DNA of 64,000 nucleotides from Nocardioides sp. zg-1230. GTDB taxonomy: Bacteria; Actinomycetota; Actinomycetes; Propionibacteriales; Nocardioidaceae. Below are positions 1 to 7,315 of this stretch, one piece after another; position 1 is the first letter of the stretch, and each line of letters opens with the position of its first letter. The stretch is taken from contig NZ_JABJQZ010000001.1 of NCBI RefSeq assembly GCF_013155335.1, positions 372,001-436,000 of the forward strand, read 5' to 3'. Both the position numbers and the translations under genes were made by a program. The notes below the pieces were generated by a model. The model was not told the DNA's origin. It saw nothing but the letters and a program-made list of their open reading frames with translations, and ran no database searches.

Positions 1-174
1 CGCCAGGCGACGCACGCCGATGTGGTCGCCAACACCGTCGGCACGCTCGTCGGCGCGCTGCTCGCGCTCCTGGTCAGGCGGATCCTGGAGTGGCGGGCGG
101 CGCAGGCCTCAGAAGGCCGCGCGGATCTCCCCGACCGGCACGCCTCCACCGAGGAGCTCGACCCGCCCCGTTGA
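1..174 (+). CDS. VanZ-like membrane protein, C-terminal end (partial)
   Basis: Open reading frame running in from the left edge; 57 residues are visible before a TGA. The stretch HADVVANTVGTLVGALLA followed by a basic RR resembles the last membrane helix of VanZ-family proteins (D-[IV]-x-[AL]-N-T-x-G). The start and the rest of the protein lie outside the window. Its last 66 bases overlap the convergent asparaginase gene, so the hydrophilic tail is less certain than the helix. The family call rests on a short motif; no function is claimed. Confidence 0.5.
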   Translation, partial: RQATHADVVANTVGTLVGALLALLVRRILEWRAAQASEGRADLPDRHASTEELDPPR

Positions 175-1095
175 GGCGACCGCCTCGGCGTCGACCCCCG
201 CCTCGTCGAGCACGCCCGACCGGCGCAGCGCCTCGGCCATCAACACCGGACGTACGCGGGCGGCGCCGTCGTCGGTCTTGAGCGCCCAGGCGCGTCCGTC
301 GGGGAGCGCGACGGCGTAGCAGGACTCGGCGCCGGCCTTGCCGATCAGCCCGGGGATCGCGCGGTGGAGGGCGAGCTCGTCGCGCGTGGTGCCGCTGACG
401 AACTCGGGGTGGCGCCGGATCGCGTCGGCGACGCGGCGCATCGGGCCGTCGGTCGCCGTGGCCAGCGTCGAGAACGCCCGCGCCAGGCCGGTGAGCGAGG
501 TGGACAGCAGCGGCGCCCCGCAGCCGTCGATGGCGACGGCGTCGATCGGCTCCCCGGTGAGCCGGGCGAAGGTGTCCGCGATGGCGACCTGGAGGGGGTG
601 CGCGGGGTCGAGGTAGGTGGCGGTGTCCCAGCCGCGCAGGACGCAGGTCGCGAGCATCGCCGCGTGCTTGCCCGAGCAGTTCATCAGGATCGGCGTCCGC
701 GCTCCCCCGGCTCGTACGACGGCCTCGCGGGCGTCGTCGTCGAGCGGGTAGTCGGCGGGCGTGCGGAGCGCCGACTCCTCGAGACCGGCCGAGGCCAGCG
801 TGCGGCGTACGCCCTCGACGTGGAACGCCTCCCCCGAGTGCGACGCACAGGCCAGCGCGAGCAGGTCGTCGGGCAGGTCGAGGCCGAGCTCGACCATCGC
901 GAGCGCCTGGACCGGCTTGTTGCTCGACCGCGGGAGCACCGGTGCGGTGACCTCGCCGACCGACCAGTCGACGGAGCCGTCGGCTGCCAGCGCCACGATC
1001 GAGCCGTAGTGGTGGCCCTCGACGAACCCGGAGCGGACGATCTCGGCGACGACGGGCAGGCCGGTGCGGGTGGCGGCGGGGGCGGCAGACGACAT
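109..1095 (-). CDS. Asparaginase II family protein
   Basis: A 328-residue protein that matches the asparaginase_II family (PF06089) along its whole length. Visible family blocks are RSGFVEGHHYGSIVAL near the N-terminus, RSSNKPVQALAM, ACASHSGE and MNCSGKHAAMLA, with the serine- and threonine-rich blocks expected of the active site. Members are annotated as L-asparaginases, but few have been tested, so substrate is uncertain. No signal peptide is visible, so it is probably cytoplasmic. It is transcribed away from the APS kinase operon from a 40-base gap, and is convergent with the VanZ-like end. Confidence 0.85.
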   Translation of the reverse strand: MSSAAPAATRTGLPVVAEIVRSGFVEGHHYGSIVALAADGSVDWSVGEVTAPVLPRSSNKPVQALAMVELGLDLPDDLLALACASHSGEAFHVEGVRRTLASAGLEESALRTPADYPLDDDAREAVVRAGGARTPILMNCSGKHAAMLATCVLRGWDTATYLDPAHPLQVAIADTFARLTGEPIDAVAIDGCGAPLLSTSLTGLARAFSTLATATDGPMRRVADAIRRHPEFVSGTTRDELALHRAIPGLIGKAGAESCYAVALPDGRAWALKTDDGAARVRPVLMAEALRRSGVLDEAGVDAEAVASTGRVELLGGGVPVGEIRAAF

Positions 1096-1135
1096 GGGCG
1101 CAGGCTACTTCCCGATCGTCTGGGAGGATGCGCGG

Positions 1136-2314
1136 GTGATCCAGCACTGCCCGACGCCGACCGAGCTCGACGACCTGGAGCTCCTCCTCTCCGGCGCCTA
1201 CGCCCCGCTCACCCGATTCAACGAGCCCGGGAGCGTGGTCACCCTCGCCCTGCCCGACGGCGCCACCGAGGCCGAGCTGGTCGACCCCGAGGGCCTGCCG
1301 CTGGCCCGGGTCGCCGCGGACGGCTCGCTGGAGGCGCTGACCCACGCGCAGTACGGCCCCTTCCGCCGGCTCCACCTCACCCCCGCGCAGGCGCGTGAGC
1401 AGCACGCCGGTGCGACGTTCGTCCCGGTCGTGGACGCCCTCGCCGAGGCCGACCTCGAGGAGCTGCGCGGCCTGGGTCGCGTCGTGCTGGTGGCCCTGAT
1501 GGGCACCGGCACCTCCTCGCTCTCCCCCGTCGCGCTGGTGCGCGCCACCCTCGCGGCGGCGGCGTTGCTCGACGACGCGTCGGTCGTCGCGGTCCCGCTC
1601 CCCTCGCACGGTGACGCCCAGGCCGACCATGCCCTCGGCGCCCAGGTGGTCGAGACCTACGCCGCCGACGACCCCGTCCACGCCCTGGCCGAGTCCGCCG
1701 GCCCTCTCCCCACCCCGATCGCCGCGATCGTCGACGAGGATCAGCCCGAGCCGGAGGAGCAGGGCCTCGTGCTGTTCTTCACCGGCCTGTCGGGGAGCGG
1801 AAAGTCGACGCTCGCCCGTGCGCTGATGGACCTGCTGCTCGAGCAGGGCGGCCGCACGGTCACCAGCCTCGACGGCGACGTCGTACGCCGTCACCTGTCC
1901 GCCGGGCTCACCTTCAGCAAGGCCGACCGCGAGACCAACATCCGCCGCATCGGCTGGGTCGCCGCCGAGATCGCCCGCCACGGCGGGGTCGCGGTCTGCT
2001 CGCCGATCGCGCCGTTCGCCGAGACGCGGGAGCAGGTGCAGGAGATGGTGGAGGCGGCCGGGGGCGCGTTCTTCCTCGTCCACGTCGCCACCCCGCTCGA
2101 GGAGTGCGAGCGCCGCGACCGCAAGGGCCTCTACGCCAAGGCGCGCGCCGGCGAGATCCCCGAGTTCACCGGCATCTCCTCGCCCTACGAGGAGCCCGTC
2201 GACCCCGCCGTGCGCGTCGACACCACCGGCCGCACCATCGAGGACGCCCTCGACGACGTCCTGGTCGCCCTCGACAAGGCCGGCTACCTCCACCTGCGGG
2301 GCACGGATGCCTGA
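1136..2314 (+). CDS. cysC: Adenylylsulfate kinase with N-terminal sulfurylase-like extension
   Basis: The C-terminal half (about residues 210-392) is APS kinase, which phosphorylates APS to PAPS: the P-loop GLSGSGKST sits near residue 217, followed by DGDVVRRHLS, RETNIRRIGWVAAE and the KGLYAKARAGEIPEFTGI block. The first ~100 residues (HCPTPTELDDLELLLSGAYA, PLTRF) resemble the PUA-like N-terminal domain of ATP sulfurylase; the middle is poorly conserved and lacks an obvious sulfurylase active site. The GTG at 1136 is chosen over upstream ATGs because GGGAGG lies at 1122-1127. First gene of an operon with the phosphatase and the exporter; the stop overlaps the next start by 8 bases. The cysDN genes are 10 kb away. 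Confidence 0.85.
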   Translation: MIQHCPTPTELDDLELLLSGAYAPLTRFNEPGSVVTLALPDGATEAELVDPEGLPLARVAADGSLEALTHAQYGPFRRLHLTPAQAREQHAGATFVPVVDALAEADLEELRGLGRVVLVALMGTGTSSLSPVALVRATLAAAALLDDASVVAVPLPSHGDAQADHALGAQVVETYAADDPVHALAESAGPLPTPIAAIVDEDQPEPEEQGLVLFFTGLSGSGKSTLARALMDLLLEQGGRTVTSLDGDVVRRHLSAGLTFSKADRETNIRRIGWVAAEIARHGGVAVCSPIAPFAETREQVQEMVEAAGGAFFLVHVATPLEECERRDRKGLYAKARAGEIPEFTGISSPYEEPVDPAVRVDTTGRTIEDALDDVLVALDKAGYLHLRGTDA

Positions 2315-2843
2315 GCCGCTGAAGGTGCTCTTCGTCTGCACCGCCAACATCTGCCGCTCGCCCTACCTCGAGCTCACCGCCCGCGCGCTGTCCGGCGCCG
2401 ACTCCGGGGTGCAGTTCTCCAGCGCGGGCACCCACGGCTTCGACAGCCACGCGATGGACGCCGTCATGGTGGCCACCCTCGAGGAGGACACCTCGTCCGG
2501 TTTCGCGAGCCGCCGCCTGACCGGGCCGATCCTGGCCGAGGCCGACCTCGTGCTGACTGCGGAGGCCACGCACCGCAGCTTCATCCTCGAGGAGTTCCCG
2601 CAGCACCTGCGCAAGGTGTTCACCGTCGGCCAGTTCGCCGCCGCGGTCGAGGACCACCCCGACCTGCGCGGGCGCGAGTTGCTCGCGGCGGTCGGCGCAC
2701 GTCGTACGCCGGCACGCCCCGAGCACGACATCGCCGACCCCTACCGGCGCGGGGATGTGGCCGCGGCCACCGCAGCGGACACAATGTCGAGAATGTTGGG
2801 TGTGATCGTTCCTCGGCTGGCGACAGGAGGCTCCGGTGGCTGA
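2307..2843 (+). CDS. Low-molecular-weight protein-tyrosine phosphatase
   Basis: The N-terminal P-loop CTANICRSP (Cys11, Arg17, Ser18) is the C-X5-R-[ST] signature of low-molecular-weight phosphatases, and Asp144-Pro145 in DIADPYRRG supplies the usual general acid. At 178 residues it is slightly longer than the typical ~150. It overlaps both neighbours, so it is co-transcribed with APS kinase and the TauE-type exporter. This sulfur context is odd for the family; the two bacterial tyrosine kinases in this window (from 4977 and 28695) are plausible substrates, but that is inference. An arsenate reductase role is less likely because the extra catalytic cysteines of ArsC are not seen. Confidence 0.88.
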   Translation: MPEPLKVLFVCTANICRSPYLELTARALSGADSGVQFSSAGTHGFDSHAMDAVMVATLEEDTSSGFASRRLTGPILAEADLVLTAEATHRSFILEEFPQHLRKVFTVGQFAAAVEDHPDLRGRELLAAVGARRTPARPEHDIADPYRRGDVAAATAADTMSRMLGVIVPRLATGGSGG

Positions 2844-3846
2844 CCTGCTGACCACCGCCGCCCTGTCGATCCTGGTGGCGGGCTTCGTCGTCGGCATCGT
2901 GGTCGGCCTGACCGGCATGGGCGGTGGCGCCCTGATGACCCCGGCGCTGCTGTTCCTCGGCGTCGGCTCGCCCGCCGTGGTCGTCACCGCCGACCTCACG
3001 GCGGCCGCAATCTACAAGACCGGCGGCGCGATCGTGCACAAGCGCGAGGGCTCGCCCAACATGCGCCTGGCGATGTGGCTGATGATCGGCTCGATCCCGA
3101 TGGCGCTCCTCGGTCCCCACCTCGTCGCGTGGTTCACCGACGACACCGACCAGCTCAACCACGTGCTGGTGATCAGCATCGGCTTCGCGCTCCTGCTGGC
3201 GGCGGCGACGTACGCCCTGCGGTTGTACGTCAACCTCCGCCGCGTGCGCTCCGGCACCCACGTCCACGACGACGACCCCAGGATCCGGGTCGTCCCGACG
3301 CTGCTCGTCGGCATGCTCGGCGGCCTGCTCGTCGGCATCACCAGCGTCGGCTCGGGCTCGGTCATCATGATCGCCCTGCTGATGCTCTACCCCGGTCTGT
3401 CGGCGGTGAAGCTCGTCGGCACCGACCTCGTCCAGGCAGTGCCGCTGGTGCTGGCCGCCGCGATCTCCAACATCGCCCTGCACGGCATCGACTGGGAGAT
3501 CCTCGTCCCGCTCGTGGTCGGCTCGGTGCCCGGCACCATCATCGGCTCGATGCTCGCCCCGCGCGTGCCGCAGTCGTTCATCCGCCGCGGCATCGTCGTC
3601 GTGCTCACGATGAGTGGCGTCGCGCTGCTCGACAAGTCCGGCTGGGCGCCGCTCGGCGTGGAGGAGACCCACCCCATGCTCATCGCCGGCATCGGCCTCG
3701 CCGTGCTGGTCGTCCTGCCCATCGTGTGGGGCTTCCTGCGCAAGCAGCAGGGGCTTCCGATGTTCGGCTCGCCCACCATCGCCGAGATGGAGGACCCGAA
3801 CTACCGTCCGGGGCTCGTCGGGATGAAGAAGGTCGACAAGTCCTAG
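2836..3846 (+). CDS. TauE/SafE family sulfite or organosulfur exporter
   Basis: A 336-residue multi-pass membrane protein with the duplicated four-helix layout of TauE/SafE permeases. Each half opens with a glycine-rich motif: VGLTGMGGGALMTP in the first and GITSVGSGSVIMI in the second. Family members move sulfite, sulfoacetate or similar small anions across the inner membrane. It starts at GTG 2836 with CAGGAGG at 2824-2830 and overlaps the phosphatase stop. The neighbouring APS kinase supports export or uptake of a sulfur anion, but substrate cannot be read from the sequence. Confidence 0.85.
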   Translation: MADLLTTAALSILVAGFVVGIVVGLTGMGGGALMTPALLFLGVGSPAVVVTADLTAAAIYKTGGAIVHKREGSPNMRLAMWLMIGSIPMALLGPHLVAWFTDDTDQLNHVLVISIGFALLLAAATYALRLYVNLRRVRSGTHVHDDDPRIRVVPTLLVGMLGGLLVGITSVGSGSVIMIALLMLYPGLSAVKLVGTDLVQAVPLVLAAAISNIALHGIDWEILVPLVVGSVPGTIIGSMLAPRVPQSFIRRGIVVVLTMSGVALLDKSGWAPLGVEETHPMLIAGIGLAVLVVLPIVWGFLRKQQGLPMFGSPTIAEMEDPNYRPGLVGMKKVDKS

Positions 3847-3880
3847 GGCCGCTCCGGCCGCTCCCTCGGCCGGCAGCCCG

Positions 3881-3936
3881 GCGCGTCGGGGACGTCGTAC
3901 GGCGTGTCGCTGCCGCCGCGGCCGGCGAGCGGCCCC
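3881..3936. repeat. 56-bp imperfect direct repeat, left copy
   Basis: This stretch matches 4840-4895 in the same orientation with about 47 of 56 positions identical, including CGTCGTACGGCGTGTCG and TGCCGCCGCGG. The two copies sit just outside the DUF559-type gene at 3985-4824, exactly 959 bases apart. Neither copy lies in a convincing coding frame. Confidence 0.75.
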
Positions 3937-3984
3937 TGTGGAGAACCGTTCGCGGTCGCGCGCGCTGCTCGCCAGACTCGGCGC

Positions 3985-4824
3985 ATGGACGCCGTCTCCG
4001 CCCTCACCCGCCTCGGCGGGATCGGGTCGACGGCCGACCTCCTCGAGCTCACCACCCGCAAGCGGCTGCGACGGGCTGTCGCCGACCGCACGATCGTCCA
4101 CGTCTCGCGCGGGCGCTACGCCCTCCCCTCCGCCGACCTCGCCCGCAGCCTCGCCGCGGAGATCGACGGGCACCTGCGCCTCCTCAGCGCAGCGGCCCAT
4201 TGGGGGTGGGAGACGAAGTGGCCGGCGCACTACCCGCAGCTCGGTGTCGCCCGCAGGCCCGACCGGCCGGTGGAGGCCGAGGTGTTCGTCGGCGACGTGC
4301 CGCGTCGTGACGTCGACGGGTGGGCCACGAGCAAGGTGCGCACCGTCCTCGACTGTGCGGCCGAGCTGCCCTTCGACGAGGCGCTGGCCGTGGCCGACTC
4401 CGCCCTGCGCCACGGCGACGTCACCCGCGACGAGCTCGAGGCCGCCATGGGCGACGATCCCCGGGTCCACCGGGTCGTCGCGCACGCCACGCACCTGGCC
4501 GCCAACCCGTTCGAGTCGGTGCTGCGCGCGATCCTCGTCGAAGCGGGCATCGGAGTGGTGCCGCAGTGGGAGACGACGATCGGTCGCGTGACCTACCACC
4601 CCGACCTGGCCGAGCCGTTCGCCGGACTGGCGATCGAGGCCAACTCCTGGCGCCACCACGCGGGCAAGGCGGAGCACGATGCCGACTGCCGGCGCTACAA
4701 CGCACTCGTCGTCGGCGGCTGGACCGTGCTGAGGTTCACGTGGGAGCAGGTGATGTTCTCCTCGTGGGAGGTCGTCGCCACCGTCCGGGGTGCGCTCGCC
4801 CTCGGGGCCATTCGCGCGGCCTGA
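3985..4824 (+). CDS. AbiEi/DUF559-type nuclease-like protein
   Basis: A 279-residue protein. The N-terminal third (GIGSTADLLELT, KRLRRAVADRTIVHVSRGRYALP) looks like the winged-helix domain of AbiEi-type antitoxins. The C-terminal part carries a DUF559/Vsr-like core: ANPFESVLRAILVEAGI, an acidic VTYHPDLAEPFAGLAIEANS segment, and AEHDADCRRYNALVVGGWTVLRFTWEQV. Such proteins are common, often multicopy, in Nocardioides-like genomes; their role is unknown and may involve DNA cleavage. No partner toxin gene is adjacent. ATG 3985 is used because upstream in-frame codons run through the flanking repeat. The gene lies between two copies of a 56-bp repeat. Confidence 0.8.
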   Translation: MDAVSALTRLGGIGSTADLLELTTRKRLRRAVADRTIVHVSRGRYALPSADLARSLAAEIDGHLRLLSAAAHWGWETKWPAHYPQLGVARRPDRPVEAEVFVGDVPRRDVDGWATSKVRTVLDCAAELPFDEALAVADSALRHGDVTRDELEAAMGDDPRVHRVVAHATHLAANPFESVLRAILVEAGIGVVPQWETTIGRVTYHPDLAEPFAGLAIEANSWRHHAGKAEHDADCRRYNALVVGGWTVLRFTWEQVMFSSWEVVATVRGALALGAIRAA

Positions 4825-4839
4825 AGCAGGCTCCGCGCG

Positions 4840-4895
4840 GCGTGTCGCGAGCGTCGTACGGCGTGTCGGTGCCGCCGCGGACGGTGAGCGGTCCC
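4840..4895. repeat. 56-bp imperfect direct repeat, right copy
   Basis: Right-hand partner of 3881-3936, about 84% identical by eye. It starts 15 bases after the stop of the DUF559-type gene. With its partner it could mark recombination or insertion of that gene, or be a duplicated intergenic segment. Confidence 0.75.
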
Positions 4896-4939
4896 AGCCC
4901 CTCGCGACGATGCCGGGGGCCGGCGGCGGGTCGCTTACC

Positions 4940-4962
4940 CTTGTCAAACGTTTGTTGACAAG
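4940..4962. promoter_or_regulatory. Palindromic operator candidate upstream of the first Wzz/tyrosine kinase
   Basis: CTTGTCAA (4940-4947) and TTGACAAG (4955-4962) form a perfect 8-bp inverted repeat around seven bases, and CAAACGTTTG (4945-4954) is a second perfect palindrome inside it. It ends two bases before the GAGGGA ribosome site of the gene at 4977. It could be a repressor site, or a hairpin controlling ribosome access. The GTCAAACG core recalls G[GT]CAAA motifs at 25525-25626. Confidence 0.5.
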
Positions 4963-4976
4963 CAGAGGGAACACGC

Positions 4977-6374
4977 GTGGAGCTGCAGGACTACTGGCGG
5001 ACCGTCCGACGACGGTGGCGGCTGGTTCTCGGAAGTGTCCTGGTCGTGCTGGCCGTGGCGGCGGTGTGGACGTGGTCGGTGACCCCGACCTACGCCTCCA
5101 CCACCCGGATCTTCGTCTCGACGAGCCAGACCGACGAGAGCACCGCCTACACCGGCAACCTCTTCGCGACCCAGCGCGTCGCGTCCTACGCCGACCTCGT
5201 CACCAGCAACCAGCTCGCCGAGCGCGTCGCGACCGAGCTCGGCGACACCGAGCCGATGGACCTGCGCGAGCAGGTGACCGCCTCGGCGGTGCCGGAGACG
5301 GTGCTGCTCGAGATCGAGGCCACCGACGCCGACCCCGAGCGCGCCCGCGACATCGCCCAGGCCTACGCCGAGCAGCTGCAGCTCCTCGTCGAGGAGCTCG
5401 AGACGCCCCGCGGCGAGACCACGGCCGTCGTCAAGGCCACCCTCATCGACGACGCGCAGGTCGCCCGCACCCCCGTCGCGCCGCAGCCGCTGCGCAACCT
5501 CGCGCTCGCCGGCGTGCTTGGCCTGCTGCTGGGCATCGGCCTGGCCGTGGCGCGCGAGCTCCTCGACACCAGCGTCAAGGGCGCCGACGACATCGCCGAG
5601 ATCACCACGGCCCCGGTGCTCGGCAACATCTTCCAGGACAACGACGCCAAGCGGGCGCCGAGCCAGGTGCTCTTCACCGCGACGCCGTGGGCCGAGGCGT
5701 TCCGCGTGCTGCGCACCAACATGCAGTACGTCGACATCGACAACGCCCAGAAGGTCATCGTCGTGACCAGCTCCCTGCCGGGCGAGGGCAAGAGCACCAC
5801 CGCGGTCAACCTCGCCGTGACCCTCACCCAGGCCGGCCAGAAGGTCGCCCTGGTCGAGTGCGACCTCCGCCGGCCGCTCATCGCCGACCGTCTCGAGCTC
5901 GACCCGGCTATCGGCACCACCAGCGTGCTGATCGGCAAGGTCAGCGCGGACGACGTGATGCAGCCCTACGCCGACACCACGCTCGACGTCATGGTGTGCG
6001 GCCAGATCCCGCCCAACCCGTCCGAGCTCCTGCAGTCCCAGGCGATGGAGTCCCTGCTGGAGGACCTGCGCTCGCGCTACGACGTCGTCGTCCTCGACGC
6101 GCCGCCGCTGCTGCCGGTCACCGACGCCGCCCTGCTCGCCACCCGCGCCGACGGTGCGGTCGTGGTGGTCAGCCACGGGCGTACGACGCGCGACCAGCTC
6201 TCGACCGCCATCGAGCGGCTCGACTCCGTCGGCGCCACGACGCTGGGCGTCGTGGTCAACCAGACGCCGGCGAAGAAGGCTTCCAGTGCCTATGGCTACG
6301 GGTACGGCTACGGGTACGCCCCGCTCGAGGAGCCCGTGCCGGCCGGCAACGTCGGCAAGCGCCGCCGCCGCTGA
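4977..6374 (+). CDS. Wzz-type chain-length determinant fused to bacterial tyrosine kinase
   Basis: A 465-residue polysaccharide copolymerase/BY-kinase. The N-terminal Wzz part has helices near residues 16-34 and 173-192 enclosing an extracytoplasmic segment, with a proline-rich PVAPQP before the second. The cytoplasmic kinase follows: Walker A SSLPGEGKST (265-274), Walker A' ALVECDLRRP (291-300), Walker B VVVLDAPP (~370-377), and a C-terminal tyrosine cluster YGYGYGYGYAP for autophosphorylation. Such proteins set chain length in Wzx/Wzy export. It begins with GTG at 4977 preceded by GAGGGA. A paralogue lies at 28695-30089. It is convergent with the BKACE gene, with no gap. Confidence 0.92.
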   Translation: MELQDYWRTVRRRWRLVLGSVLVVLAVAAVWTWSVTPTYASTTRIFVSTSQTDESTAYTGNLFATQRVASYADLVTSNQLAERVATELGDTEPMDLREQVTASAVPETVLLEIEATDADPERARDIAQAYAEQLQLLVEELETPRGETTAVVKATLIDDAQVARTPVAPQPLRNLALAGVLGLLLGIGLAVARELLDTSVKGADDIAEITTAPVLGNIFQDNDAKRAPSQVLFTATPWAEAFRVLRTNMQYVDIDNAQKVIVVTSSLPGEGKSTTAVNLAVTLTQAGQKVALVECDLRRPLIADRLELDPAIGTTSVLIGKVSADDVMQPYADTTLDVMVCGQIPPNPSELLQSQAMESLLEDLRSRYDVVVLDAPPLLPVTDAALLATRADGAVVVVSHGRTTRDQLSTAIERLDSVGATTLGVVVNQTPAKKASSAYGYGYGYGYAPLEEPVPAGNVGKRRRR

Positions 6375-7292
6375 TCAGCGCGGGGTCTCGTAGGACGTGG
6401 CGATGGCGCCCCCGGGCGCCATGTCCTGCGCCAGCCCGTGCCCTTGAGCGGTGGCGAAATCCGAGCCCACTGGGGCCAGCCCGAGCAGCTCGCGGCACTG
6501 CGCCGGCTTCATCGGCGTACGCTGCGCGATCCGTCCCAGGTCGACCGCGCGCTCGACGAGCTGGGCGTTGGACTCGACCGGTACGCCGCGGCTGATGGTG
6601 AGCACGTCCTCCATCCCGACGCGCAGATGGCCGCCCATCGACAGCGAGGCCATCGCGACCGACAGGGTCGAGCGGCCGATGCCGGTGGCCGACCACGAGG
6701 TGACCTCCGGAGGGAGGGCGGCGACGCCGGCGACGAGCGCGGGTGCGGTGCCCGGCATGCCGCCGGGGACCCCCATCACGAAGTCGACGTGGACCTTGCC
6801 GCCGGCCGGGGTGCCGTACTGCCGGATGAGCCGGCCGAGCGCGTGCACTTGGCCGAGGTCGAAGAGCTCGAACTCCGGGGCCACGCCGCGCTCGAGGGCG
6901 AGCTGGTAGAGGTCCTTCACGAAGGGCCACGGGTTGAGGAAGACGTCGTCGCCGAAGTTGGTGGTGCCCATCGTGAGCGAGCACGAGTCGGGCTCGGCGT
7001 CGAGCACCCTGAGCCGCTCGTCGAGCGGGTCGTGCACCGAGCCGCCGGTGGAGAGCTGGATGATGAGGGAGGACGACTCGCGCACCGCGGCGACCCACTC
7101 GCGCAGCAGCGACTGGTCGAGCGTGGGCTGGTGGGAGGCGTCGCGCACGTGGATGTGGATCATCGCCGCGCCGGCCGCCTCGCACTCGGCGGCGGTGCGA
7201 GCGACCTCCTCAGGGGTGGTCGGGAGCTGGGGGCAGTCGGCCTTCGCCGTCTCGGCGCCCGTCGGTGCCACCGTTATCAGCAGATCGTCCAT
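6375..7292 (-). CDS. BKACE family (DUF849) 3-keto acid cleavage enzyme
   Basis: A 305-residue protein of the beta-keto acid cleavage enzyme family (formerly DUF849), TIM-barrel enzymes that split beta-keto acids with acetyl-CoA; the founding reaction is 3-keto-5-aminohexanoate cleavage in lysine fermentation. The zinc-binding HIHVRD motif, IQLSTGG, EFELFDLGQVHALGRLI and HVDFVMGVPGG blocks are present. No lysine-fermentation genes are nearby, so another keto acid is likely. It is divergent from the HprK-like gene with only 23 bases between starts, which suggests at least one leaderless transcript. Confidence 0.85.
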   Translation of the reverse strand: MDDLLITVAPTGAETAKADCPQLPTTPEEVARTAAECEAAGAAMIHIHVRDASHQPTLDQSLLREWVAAVRESSSLIIQLSTGGSVHDPLDERLRVLDAEPDSCSLTMGTTNFGDDVFLNPWPFVKDLYQLALERGVAPEFELFDLGQVHALGRLIRQYGTPAGGKVHVDFVMGVPGGMPGTAPALVAGVAALPPEVTSWSATGIGRSTLSVAMASLSMGGHLRVGMEDVLTISRGVPVESNAQLVERAVDLGRIAQRTPMKPAQCRELLGLAPVGSDFATAQGHGLAQDMAPGGAIATSYETPR

Positions 7293-7315
7293 GCGCGCAC
7301 CCTAGACTCCCGCGA

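Noticed and set aside
74..2350. 758-residue reading frame on the minus strand across the asparaginase and APS kinase genes
   Set aside because: It is a low-complexity Arg/Gly/Asp shadow of two well-supported genes, with no family motif.
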